Shown here piece after piece: positions 53,989 through 63,270 of a stretch of DNA of 64,000 bases. The first letter of the stretch is position 1, and the number at the start of each line of letters is the position of its first letter. Where the stretch lies: the NCBI GenBank assembly GCA_963580285.1, contig OY757010.1, positions 61,402,406-61,466,405 on the forward strand, in the 5' to 3' direction. The position numbers and the translations under genes were made by a program. The stretch is from Lucinisca nassula. Lineage: Eukaryota > Mollusca > Bivalvia > Lucinida > Lucinidae. A model generated the notes under the pieces. That model had not been told where the DNA came from. It made no database searches and saw only the letters and a program-made list of their open reading frames with translations.

Positions 53989-55045
53989 CGTTCTTGCATA
54001 AATACATATATGCGCATGGCTTTTTGAAGCCATTGTCAAATGGACCGAAAGCCGTACTCTAACAGCAAAAACCATGTTCAAATCATGAAATTCGCGTGCT
54101 GTTTGAACATAGATTTTGAGCTTTTGATATCACAAGACGGGCATTGCTTTGTTTACGTTACGTTCAGCGACGTAACGTTATCGCCCTGAACGTAGCGTTT
54201 TAGAGTTCTATGATGACGTCACTGCATGACAACGTCATTGTAAACAACATTCTGAACTGGCCGCCATTTTGGTTGTCCTATCGCATTAGAGTTTATATGG
54301 AATTTATATGGAGCTTTTGGGCGTTTTGGTGTCGGATTCGTAAGTTATGCAAGAACAACGATCATCCATGGTTATTTCATTGCATTAACATTTGCCGGAT
54401 CCCTCGAAAGATATTTGAACATTCGGCCTTGCGGCCTCATGTTCAAACAGCTTCCTCGGGATCCGGCAAATGTTAATGCATGAAAAACCATGGTTGATCC
54501 CTATATTCTTGCATAAATACCTATGCGCATGGCTGTTTGAAGCCATTGTCAAATGGACCGAAAGCCGTGCTCAAACAGCAAAAACAATGTTCAAATCGCG
54601 TGCTGTTTGAACATGGATTTCGAGCTTTTGATATCACAAAACGTGCCTTGCTTTGTTAACGTTACGTTGAGCGACGTAACGTTATCGCCCTGAACGTAGC
54701 GTTTAAGGGTTCTATGGTGACGTCAGAGGGTCACTGCATGAAAACGTCATTGAAAACAACATTCTAGACTGGCCGCCATTTTGAATTGCCTGTCGCATTG
54801 GAAGAGTTTATATGGAACTTATATGGAACTTTTTGGTGTTTTCGTCAAAATTTGCTGTCGGAATAGTAAGTTATGCAAGAACAACGATCATCCATGGTTA
54901 TTTCATTGCATTAACATTTGCCGGATCCCTCGGGAGATATTTGAACATTCGGCCTTAGCGGCCTCATGTTCAAACAGCTTCCTCGGGACCCGGCGAATGT
55001 TAATGCATGAAAAACCATGGTTGATCCTTATATTCACGCACATGG
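53989..55045 (+). repeat. R7 repeat, tandem dimer (inverted arm 2)
   Basis: Reverse orientation relative to 47985-48965. It interrupts the local duplication: aaggcatttataaaac precedes it, and cacatggtgtagaaaa, found at about 52875 in the first copy, follows it. Confidence 0.7.
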
Positions 55046-55077
55046 TGTAGAAAAAGTAAAATGCAATTTCCGTACCG

Positions 55078-55314
55078 CCAAGTTAAGGCGGTTCTAACGA
55101 GTACCCACAATCTATGTTTTTCAGCGAAAATGGGGAAAATAATGTACACACCTGTAAATCCCCCTTTTCACCATATAACGTGGGGCTAACGGGGGTAATC
55201 ATCGCATGGACTTGATGCATCCATGTCCGATGAAGACCGAGAAAATCAAACCCTCGGGTCGACGCATTACGAAAACACACCTGTGCGACATAGTGCATTT
55301 TTCATATCTCTAAA
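55078..55314 (+). mobile_element. M1-B right half and a separate M1-B left end
   Basis: 55078-55225: ggcggttctaacgagtaccc, the cccc/gggg hairpin and an altered end. 55265-55314: cattacgaaaacacacctgt and cgacatagtgcatttttcat, only the left end of subfamily B. Confidence 0.6.
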
Positions 55315-55593
55315 CATTTCGCAAACACGCCAATACAAATACATTGGCACCTTTATCGCCGATTAAATGAAAAATTTAAGATGAAAAATTGTGATATTTT
55401 TCTTATTTCTGCTCAAAATATAGATTGTGGGTACTCGCTAGAATCGCCTCGTCGAGGCGGTTCTAACGAGTACCGACAATCTATATTTTAGAGCAGAAAT
55501 AAGAAAATTAACGTTTACCCCCGGAAACCCGAGTTTTACTACATAAAAGTGGGTTTCAAGGGGGTAAAAAATCATAGGCGTGTTTTCGTGATG
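55315..55593 (+). mobile_element. M1-A foldback element
   Basis: catttcgcaaacacgccaat to ataggcgtgttttcgtgatg, centre cctcgtcgaggcgg. Confidence 0.85.
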
Positions 55594-55595
55594 AG

Positions 55596-55918
55596 TATTA
55601 TCTGTGATATTTTCCTTATTTGTACTGCAAACATAGGTTGTGGGTGCTCGTTAGAACCGCGACACTGTGCATTTTTTTCATATCTCCAAAAGTGAAACCT
55701 TTCTGATCAAAATTTGTGATAGTTTCCTTATTTATACTACAAACATAGGTTGTGGTGCTCATTAGAACCGTCTCATTAAGGCGGTTCTAACGAGTACCCA
55801 CTACCTATGTTTTGACGCAGCAATAAGAAAAATAATGCATAACCTTTTAAACCCTAGTTTTCTTTACTTAAAGTGGGGTACAGATGGGTGTTCATTAGAT
55901 AGATTTGTTAATATGATG
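55596..55918 (+). mobile_element. M1-B element with repeated left half
   Basis: ctgcaaacataggttgtggg and then ctacaaacataggttgtggt show the left half twice. One complete centre follows, then the end gatttgttaatatgatg. Confidence 0.7.
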
Positions 55919-56439
55919 TGATAAATAAGTTTTGAATAAGTAGGTCCTTTGGTAGAAAAGAATACGCCAAATAAACGAAAATAGCAGATTCGGTTTTATT
56001 GAGTCTGTTCATGACCAGTACTGAAATGTGCAACACCGACCACGCCCTCTTGTACCGGCTTAAGCAGAACTGTATTTTCAAAAATGATTCTAAATGAACT
56101 CAATGATCCCAAATGACCAGAAAATGTACTCTGCACTATGCTGATGTGAACGGGGAGACATTGTTACGGCCGCCACACGGCACAGCACCAGCTGCAGTGA
56201 AGATACAAAAGTAAAGTCGGAAACGAGGAAAAAAAACTCGTTTCTGATTATTTTTTTCCCGTTAACTCATGGGTCTGTGTCGGGGTCTTTAAACGCCGAT
56301 TTTTTGGTCTTTGCTCTGTTTGTAATATTCTGACATTTGTTTTATATACATTTGTATTATATTATAAACTCGTTAGCATTTCATATGGTATCATGGTATT
56401 TGTTCTATGATCAGTGAATCCACTGTGAAATCTTGAAAA

Positions 56440-56640
56440 TATTTAAGGGCCTAATCCACTGTGGAATCTTGAAAATATTTAAGGGCCACTGATGAAGCCA
56501 AATTGGTCGAAACTATATATAGCTAGTCCGGCTCAGAAAAATCTTGCACACTCCGACGTTTTTAGTTCTGTATTTTAGTCCTTGCTTAGGATTGCTTTTT
56601 CATAGAACATATTATGAAGGTAGCCTCTGGAAAGTTTCAT
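56440..56640 (+). repeat. R3 repeat with 40-bp tandem duplication
   Basis: aatccactgtg(a/g)aatcttg and tgaaaatatttaagggcc occur twice in succession, then gatgaagccaaattggtcg as in R3. Bases 55919-56439 have no clear feature beyond loosely R3-like words near 56020-56220. Confidence 0.5.
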
Positions 56641-56655
56641 AAATTTCAATGCATA

Positions 56656-56788
56656 TAAGCTTCTGGTTTCATTGGGTGGCAGGTTCAACTCAATGTCGGG
56701 TAAAAGTCTCACCAAAACTGGAAACAACGTCTCCAAAATGACTTAAATAGTGTTGATGGGGACGTTAAACACCAATTCAAACAAACTA
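56656..56788 (+). mobile_element. S1 element, 5' truncated
   Basis: From ctggtttcattgggtggcag to gacgttaaacaccaattcaa, with an internal deletion of the gatgtcatttcatc segment. Confidence 0.7.
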
Positions 56789-56842
56789 ATGATAAAATAT
56801 GTTAGTGACCTTATAGGCTAGTTTATTATCACAAATGACAAG

Positions 56843-57122
56843 CATTATGATAACACATCCGTGCGACATAGTCCATTTTTTCACATCTCCGAAATGGCTA
56901 CGTTTCTGATGAAAAACTGTGATATTTTTGTTATGTTTGCTTCAAACATAGGTAGTGGGTACCCGTTAGAACCGCCTCATTGAGGCGGTTCTAACAAGTA
57001 CCCACAGCCTATGTCTTGAAGAAGAAATAAGAAAAATAATGTATACCCCCGTAAACCCCAGTATACTCTATATAAAGTGGGGTTTAAGGGGGTGTTAATT
57101 TCACGGACTTCTTCACGTGATG
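56843..57122 (+). mobile_element. M1-B foldback element
   Basis: cattatgataacacatccgt to ggacttcttcacgtgatg, complete, centre cctcattgaggcgg. Confidence 0.85.
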
Positions 57123-57154
57123 AGAATCAACTATCCAATGTGAAAGTGTCCAAT

Positions 57155-57456
57155 CGGCCCCCGCCAATTGGGGCCTGAAGAAATAAATGGGCTGCATGAT
57201 GCTTCCACGCAGAGCTGAAACCGACCGCATACGAGTACCTGTAAACTGCTTAGTGGATCTAAGCCTGCCCAGATAAAGCGGTGTGAGTCGGACCGTCCAT
57301 GCTTATAAACCATATTGGTTTCATTGGGCGACAGGGCTTGAGATGTCATTTCATCTCAATGTCGGATAAAAGTCCCACAAAATTGGAAGCAACGTCCCCA
57401 AAATGATCTATGCAGTGTTGACGGGGACGTTAAACCTCAAATCAAACACACAAACA
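57155..57456 (+). mobile_element. S1 SINE-like element with target-site duplication
   Basis: Flanked by aaagtgtccaat (57143-57154) and aaagtgtcccaat (57457-57469), a duplication differing by one base insertion. Confidence 0.87.
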
Positions 57457-57544
57457 AAAGTGTCCCAATAGATAGAACAAATACAGTATCAGCAGCTGTC
57501 AATTTGCAAAATATTTTGTTGCACGCGAAGAGGTTGAAGTACTT

Positions 57545-58045
57545 GGCCTTAAGGGGAACGGGAACACCTGGCACGTTTTCCGCCCTTTTTGTAAGGGAGA
57601 CATCTTTCGGGACTTCCTGTACGCTTTTCTATAGGCTCAGTCCCACTGAAAAAAGGGGTCTATTCTTAAAAGAAAGAATTTGCTCTTCAGGAGCAAATGT
57701 TTTTCCTTTAAGAGTTGACCCCTATTGACATGGGGGACAAAAAATAACTTTGCATGAAACGGGCCTCCGTGGCCTAGTGGATAAGAGCGCTGACTCTTAG
57801 TCATTAGGTCTCTCACCGCCGTAGGTTCGAGCCTCGCTCGGGCCACGTGTGAGACGCCAAGTTCTGCAACGGAAGGTCAGGTGGTTTTTCTCCGGGTACT
57901 CCGGTTTTCGCCCACCTCTGATTAACGATCGGCTCGCTATGAGTGAAACAATCTTGAAAGGGCCGTAAAACCCAAACCAAAAAAAAAAAACTTTGCCGGA
58001 GTTGCCTCCCCTGAAGGTGTTCCCATTCTCTTTAAGCAAAACATA
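57545..58045 (+). repeat. R6 repeat carrying an S3 SINE
   Basis: Begins cttaaggggaacgggaacac and ends ctgaaggtgttcccattctc followed by tttaagc, an inverted pair. The interior matches 22955-23135 in complement. S3 is inserted near the right end. Confidence 0.65.
57759..57988 (+). mobile_element. S3 tRNA-derived SINE
   Basis: Same head and body as 51648-51880 with few differences. It ends gaaagggccgtaaaacccaa and poly-A. The word aactttgc occurs on both sides, a possible imperfect target duplication. Confidence 0.85.
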
Positions 58046-58261
58046 ATGGAATGCACTTCACGAGGACTGCACACACGTTCCAAAGTTTCACACGATATGT
58101 TTATCTCTCAAACTGTTTTTCAGGAACGGATCTAATAAAAATGAAATTTTTGTTAATTTGTAGTTGCTGGACATTTTTGTTATTGATGTCCCAAAATTTT
58201 GACATTTTATAAGGTTTTAAAATTTCATTGTTATACCCTTTTTACACTTGAAATAAAATAA

Positions 58262-58910
58262 AACATTAAAACGGATGTTGCTGTGCAACTGACCACACAT
58301 TTACGATCAAAAATGTATGATTTTGATGCGACAAATACTTTATCGGGTGACAGACATTCTGGCTTTGAGGAATCATTTGATAAGGCAAAATACTGGGAGG
58401 ATAATAAGAAAGTATGGAAAAGTACCGAAAAGGAAAAGGAAACTAGATCTAACATTTTGAACAAGGAAACCGCACAACAGAAAGACCGACTTGAAGTGCC
58501 ACCTGCAGACACTTCAAGCAACAATGGCAGTGAAACGGGCAATAATAAACAGAATACTAAGAAAACCAAACACGAAAAGTCTAGACAGAAAATACATACC
58601 GAAGCTGGAATAACCCCTATCTCTGAAAGGATAATTACGACCCAGCGCAAAACAACAACAACAACCTTCAGAAATGTGTCTCAAAACGACGCGAGTGTAA
58701 CGACGGCATTACAAAATATAAGAAAGACCCCTACTACGATTAAGAACAAAATTAATCCGAAATTAATGTCTAAAAGCACGACGACCGGAAAACAAACGTC
58801 GCTTCTGGAAGTTCCAGGTTTTAGTGGAAAGCCTTCCTCTGAAACAATTAAACCATTACATTCCGATGTATTGGTGAAAGGCAGTAAACATAACGCCAGC
58901 GAAATTTCAG
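58262..58910 (+). CDS. Host gene exon C (Ser/Thr/Lys-rich stalk)
   Basis: Open frame of 216 codons ending at a strong donor, TTTCAG|gtaagc, with one base of the next codon (phase 1). It is rich in Ser, Thr, Lys, Asn and Glu (TTTTTFRNVSQNDASVTT), with several N-x-S/T sites, as in a mucin-like extracellular stalk. The first ATG is at 58313. No convincing acceptor precedes the frame, so the 5' limit is uncertain: it may start at an internal AG near 58350, or be a first exon. It joins in phase to exon E and, if real, exon D. No family recognised. Bases 58046-58261 show no feature. Confidence 0.55.
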
Positions 58911-59005
58911 GTAAGCGCGTGCCCAATTAGTGATGTTTGACAATTTTGTTAGAATAACTGATACATACAAGTAATGTAAAACTCGGTTCACCCTATATTG
59001 TTTAT

Positions 59006-59229
59006 AAACCCATTCAGAACCAGAAAGCCCTAAAGGGGTATCTTGGCAAACAGTACAGACCCCGAGCAGACGCCACAGAACGTGGCGTCTGATCAGGGCC
59101 TACACTATTTGCAAAAAGTTAAGCCATTTTCCAAATCAATTTTGAAGAAAACCTGACACCCCTGAATTTTGAAATGGACATGTGCTATATATAATGAGGA
59201 AGATTCCATTTGGTACAAAAAGGGTTAAT
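59006..59229 (+). repeat. M2 palindromic repeat
   Basis: Second well-kept copy of 22379-22612. Core cagacgccac-agaa-cgtggcgtctg, ends aacccattcagaacc and aaaagggttaat. Confidence 0.7.
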
Positions 59230-59429
59230 TAAAGCACTGACCACACTGGCTGTCGATTGTGTCCGAGTGTAGTCTGGGAAATGGCTTGAATGCTTGTTTG
59301 AAACATTTATTTCCTGTATTTAAGCTACCAGTAGAAAGCCGGACAGATATCACATTTCACCAGTTCGTTTGTCGGTCCGTCAACATTTGCGCCAGCCACA
59401 TGTTCAATATGTTCTACAAAGGGTTATTC

Positions 59430-59650
59430 CTTGGAAGCAAGGACTACATCACAGAACTGGAAAATATGGAGTGTGCATGTTTTTTGGACCCGCTAGCTAG
59501 TTTCGGCCATTTAGGCCTCATCGGTAACCCTCAAATATTTCCAAAATTCCAAAATGGAATCAATGATCCCAAAGGCAAAGGACAAGAAAAAATAAACTAC
59601 ACTATGATGTAGGGCAGGGAGACGTTTTACGGCCGCCACACATTCCCAGC
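59430..59650 (+). repeat. R3 repeat
   Basis: gctagtttcggccatttagg, gtaaccctcaaatatttcc and ctacactatgatgtagggca match 3318-3830. Confidence 0.6.
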
Positions 59651-59662
59651 CACCAGCTGTAG

Positions 59663-59826
59663 TGAGTGAGTGAGTGTTTGAGTTTTACGTCCACCAACAG
59701 CTAAGGTCATACGGAGACGGGACCTCGGTCTAAAGACTCATCCGAAAGTCTGAAGAAGCCCGGAATCAATCCTGCGATCCCTGGTTTACAAGGCGAGTAG
59801 CGTAACCACTGCACCACGGAGGCTTC
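59663..59826 (-). mobile_element. S5 tRNA-derived SINE inserted in R3
   Basis: Reversed copy. The word ccagctgtagtga occurs on both sides (about 59651-59664 and 59828-59840), consistent with a target duplication. Body as at 23525-23686. Confidence 0.8.
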
Positions 59827-60010
59827 CCAGCTGTAGTGACGTTAAATATATTCTACAAATGGTTATCCCTTGGAAGCAAGGAATACACCACAGAACTGGA
59901 AAATATGGAGTGTACATGTTTTCTGGACCAGACTATCTAGTTTCTCAAGTCCATTTCTCAATAACTACAGCCCCGGGCGCGCCATATAGCCTTCGATGGA
60001 ATTATTGTGT
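59827..60010 (+). repeat. R3 repeat, second unit
   Basis: gacgttaaatatattctac and ctggaaaatatggagtgtac resemble the preceding unit. The 3' part diverges after the tatctagtttctc word. Confidence 0.5.
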
Positions 60011-60225
60011 AACATCCATCCCTGCCAGACAAAACAGTTGGAAAGTGATGGTCCGACATTCTTTGCTTGCTGGGATGGCACCAACTAGTAATTGTCAAGA
60101 CAAATAAGCCAAGCCGGTAGTGAAGATCTGTAAACGTGTATCAACGAATCACACCAGTTATGTCATATTCTACTTAAGGGGCATCCTTACGATTCCCACA
60201 TGTTTACACTTAGTTGCTATTTCAG

Positions 60226-60258
60226 CTAGAAAACCGACGAATAGGACCCAATTCTTTG
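60226..60258 (+). CDS. Candidate micro-exon D (33 nt, phase 1-1)
   Basis: Lies between the acceptor acttagttgctatttcag and a donor TTTG|gtgtaa. Encodes (A)RKPTNRTQFF(G), with an N-glycosylation sequon NRT. Phase fits between exons C and E, but the exon is very short and could be chance. Confidence 0.3.
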
Positions 60259-60597
60259 GTGTAAAGTGGGTATAACGAAGTACCGACCGAAAAATCTATG
60301 CAGCAGTCTTAAAAGGGATCTGATAAAAATGAAAAAGCTCATGAAAAAAAAAAGGACACGTAACCTGGCTCAACTGAGCATGCGCAGGCAACTAATAGGG
60401 CTAGACGCATTACTTCTTGCACGAACTCTCTCAAGGATTTCACCACATAACTGCGAGCATTTAGTATCCTTTTTTTCGTGAGCTGGCTCAAACGATCTAT
60501 TTAATTAACCCATATTTGTAATGACAGCCCTTGAAAACTCCACTTTATATTGGGATAACCAAGCGCATATTTTCCTTATTATCTTCACTCAAACCGC

Positions 60598-60895
60598 CGG
60601 TCTCGGTAGCTCAATCGGATGCGCGTCTGACTGGTGATCAGGAGGACGCGGGTTCGATACCTGACGGGGTCGGCAATATTCTTTCTTGGAGACTGACTAT
60701 GAAATCTTCTCTAAGGTCATTATCTCCCTTCCGCTGATTCAAGAAGGGCATTGTCAGTTTCTGGCGAAAGAATGTGCACTGTACTGGTTAACCGCTTACG
60801 TATAAGCCTGCCCAGGAAAAGTGTGGATAGGTAAACTGACCGGCTCAAAAATGACTTAAAACAGTGTTGACTGGGCCGTTAAACTCCAAAACAAC
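60598..60895 (+). mobile_element. S4 tRNA-derived SINE, full length
   Basis: Head tcggtagctcaatcggatgc (A box) and cgggttcgatacctg (B box). Body gactatgaaatcttctctaa, tail gactgggccgttaaactcca. The 3' words tgacttaaaacagtgttgac resemble the S1 tail. Confidence 0.88.
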
Positions 60896-61046
60896 AAAAA
60901 AGTCGACATACTGTGTGTAAGCGTTAAAACTTAGTCTAATTTTTGTTGTTCCGCCTGTAATGGGCACTCGCAATCTTTGTTTGTAGCAGACAATTGAGAA
61001 AAAATAAAATTTACTGTTTAGACCATATACATGTATTCTACTTCAG

Positions 61047-61168
61047 GCTCGCCCTATGTACCGCTGTTAGCAAGTTCGACGGCAGTTCTGGCGGTTGCTC
61101 TTATCATCTTAGTTATCTTTTATATCTATAAACGTCGACACAGAACCACATCTGTTATCTCAGACGAG
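61047..61168 (+). CDS. Host gene exon E (transmembrane segment)
   Basis: Acceptor attctacttcag. The exon starts with two bases that complete the codon begun by exon C (G+GC). It encodes SPYVPLLASSTAVLAVALI followed by ILVIFYIYKRRHRTTSVISDE: a hydrophobic span of about 22 residues and a basic KRRHR stop-transfer, so a type I single-pass topology is expected. The donor GAG|gttggt is weak but leaves phase 0, matching exon F; GTTG|gtatgg is an alternative that would not fit exon F. Confidence 0.65.
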
Positions 61169-61238
61169 GTTGGTATGGAAACATTTATATTCGTTTACAA
61201 CTACTGACAATAACTGTACACGGCCCTCTTTTTATGTA

Positions 61239-61520
61239 CATTACGAAAACACGCCTATACAAATTCATACATTGTAAACTTAACCGCCGAAAAACGAACA
61301 TTTCAGATGAAAAAATGTGATATTTTTGTTATTTCTGCTCAAAATATAGATTATGGGTACTCGTTAGAACCGCCTCATTGAGGCGGTTCTAACGAGTACC
61401 CACAATCTATATTTGAGAGCAGAAATAAGAAAAATAAGGTATACCCCTGTAAACCCCAGTTTCACTATATAAAAGTTGCGTTCAAGGGGGTCAGAATTAT
61501 ATAGGCGTGTTTTCGTGATG
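61239..61520 (+). mobile_element. M1-A foldback element
   Basis: cattacgaaaacacgcctat to ataggcgtgttttcgtgatg, perfect central hairpin with tip cctcattgagg. Confidence 0.88.
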
Positions 61521-61799
61521 ATAAGCTGTAACCTGCTGTCTTTTCACGTCATTTCGAGTCAGCCAATTAACAACTTCTTAGGTGCTAAATCTGCAAACCA
61601 TAACCTACCGTTCCATAAATTTCATACGATATGACCAAGAAGTACGCATTCTCGGTTACCATTGTTATGCCAGAAACTGAACGATCATGTACTTGTGATG
61701 TAGGCTTGCATATTGTTTTGTGATTTTGCCTTAGTGCCATTCAGTCTGTCAGTTATTTCTCATCTCGTTAAGAAGTCCTTGTTATGAACGTGACCGTAA

Positions 61800-61925
61800 A
61801 ATAGAAGTGAAGGCAATGATCAGGAATCGGTACAATTAACCCACTCCCATCAGAGAAACCAGGGGAAAAAAGCACAAATATGAAATAACAAGACTCTAAT
61901 GGAAACATCAATAGCGGAAACACGT
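61800..61925 (+). repeat. R8 repeat
   Basis: agaagtgaaggcaatgatca and gaaacatcaatagcggaaa recur at 63150-63270. Confidence 0.6.
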
Positions 61926-61932
61926 CTTGATG

Positions 61933-62047
61933 TACTGTGTGTTTGTTTTGGAGTTTAACGGCTTTAGTCAGCACTATTTTTGGTATTTTTGAGCCGGACA
62001 GTTTACTTATCCGTAGGCTTATACGTAAGCCGTTAACCAGTACATCC
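61933..62047 (-). mobile_element. S4 SINE 3' fragment, reversed
   Basis: gttttggagtttaacggctt and cgtaagccgttaaccagtac are the complement of the S4 tail. Confidence 0.65.
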
Positions 62048-62250
62048 CGTCTTGTTACAGAAAAAAACTGAGGTTAATAGGGGTACACTTATTTATTTTA
62101 TTTATGCTCCAAAACCTCATCAGAACCGCCTCTAACAAGCATCCAAAACCCATTTTCGGACTATAAATAAGAAGTATATCATAAAGTTTCTTCAGAAAAA
62201 TGACAGTTTTGGAAAAATGAAAGAGTACATTTTGTTACACGGATATGTGG
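62048..62250 (-). mobile_element. M1-B reversed, strongly decayed
   Basis: ggggtacacttatttatttt, catcagaaccgcctctaaca and ctataaataagaagtatatc remain of the element. No intact terminus. A separate word gtaaacaatagcgct(g/t)gag occurs at about 62305 and 62620, a small unassigned direct repeat. Confidence 0.5.
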
Positions 62251-62494
62251 TATTTGTTCATGGCTTTTCTGCTTTTCCTCAAGTATATTTCTTTCAATTT
62301 GGTGTAAACAATAGCGCTGGAGTTCTGCAAACTCTTATTTGGCTAATTTTGTCAACACTATGATATGAAATTTTAACCCTGAAACTGCTGAACAAATTAA
62401 TTCAGCCACACATATTTTCGACTATCTACCGATTAAATTACTTGATATATTGTATTCGCCCAAACTAGTAAGAAAATGGCACTCAGGAAAGGTC

Positions 62495-62580
62495 ACATAC
62501 TGCATGACAAACAGTGAAGATCCTGGTCAGACGCCTTCTTCAGAAGCAATCTGATCTGGATCTACACTGTTTTCAAAGAA
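62495..62580 (+). repeat. M2-like core
   Basis: caaacagtgaagatcctggt and gatctggatctacactgttt are the outer arms. The tip cgccttcttcagaagc is changed. Confidence 0.5.
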
Positions 62581-62786
62581 AGGTGTTGTCGTTGTCCGCG
62601 GGATAAGGTTTAATTTTGTGTAAACAATAGCGCTTGAGTTCTGCAATAGTACCAAATGCAGTTTTAAAAATAATAGCATCATTTCGGTGGAATTGCCTTC
62701 ATTTAAATTATGAGCGAACCATGATTGTTACTGTTTACATGAAACGCAAAGTGTACAATCTTGTATAATGCTTTTTGTATTTCAAG

Positions 62787-62900
62787 ATGTATAATGCCTA
62801 CAAGCTAACCAAGAAGATAGAAACTCGCTCACCGCTGCCTTCACCGAGAGGTAGTGATCAAGGGGTCAGATGCAATTATGACTTCATAACTGTAGACGAA
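62787..62900 (+). CDS. Host gene exon F (cytoplasmic tail)
   Basis: Acceptor gctttttgtatttcaag, donor GAA|gtaagg, phase 0 at both ends and 38 codons. Encodes MYNAYKLTKK, then SPLPSPRGSDQG and CNYDFITVDE. Joined after exon E it continues the cytoplasmic tail with tyrosines in Y-x-x-L/Y-x-x-I-like settings and a PLPSP stretch, possible adaptor sites. No later exon is recognised before the end of the window, so the gene runs on to the right. Confidence 0.55.
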
Positions 62901-62927
62901 GTAAGGTAGGTGGCAGCACATCACTTT

Positions 62928-63120
62928 AACCCATATATGCCTAGCGCTTCTTTTTTCTGATATTAGATGTGGCGACTGAGCTGGGTCTACCCTGTTTGCT
63001 GAAAGTACATGCATTTTTGCAAAACATACCGTTAACAAGACAAACCTTGCACCCCTATAATTGGAAACAGACAAATCCAAACTTATTTGGCAGGAGATTC
63101 CATTGACATATTCGGGTTAA
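62928..63120 (+). repeat. M2-like element with lost core
   Basis: Ends ttaacccatatatgcct and atattcgggttaac are inverted. The interior has gagctgggtctaccctgttt and cctataattggaaacagac, but the central hairpin is gone. Bases 63271-64000 show no gene or repeat I can identify. Confidence 0.45.
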
Positions 63121-63149
63121 CAAGTGTGTGTGGTGTAAATCAATGTAAA

Positions 63150-63270
63150 AAAGAAGTGAAGGCAATGATCAGAAATCGATACAAATAACAAACAGCTTCC
63201 ATCAGAGACACTAAAAGGGAAAGAAGCACAGACACGAAACAACTAATGAAAACATCAATAGTGGAAAGCC
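63150..63270 (+). repeat. R8 repeat, second copy
   Basis: agaagtgaaggcaatgatca and gaaaacatcaatagtggaaa match 61800-61925. Confidence 0.6.

Noticed and set aside
58140..58211. Short frame MKFLLICSCWTFLLLMSQNFDIL resembling a signal peptide, split here as MKFLLICSCWTF and LLLMSQNFDIL
   Set aside because: Stops after 23 codons, no donor in a usable phase before the stop, and the next stop blocks joining to exon C.
58231..58650. 139-codon hydrophobic frame opposite exon C
   Set aside because: Antisense shadow of the Lys/Glu-rich exon C; no independent splice or start support.
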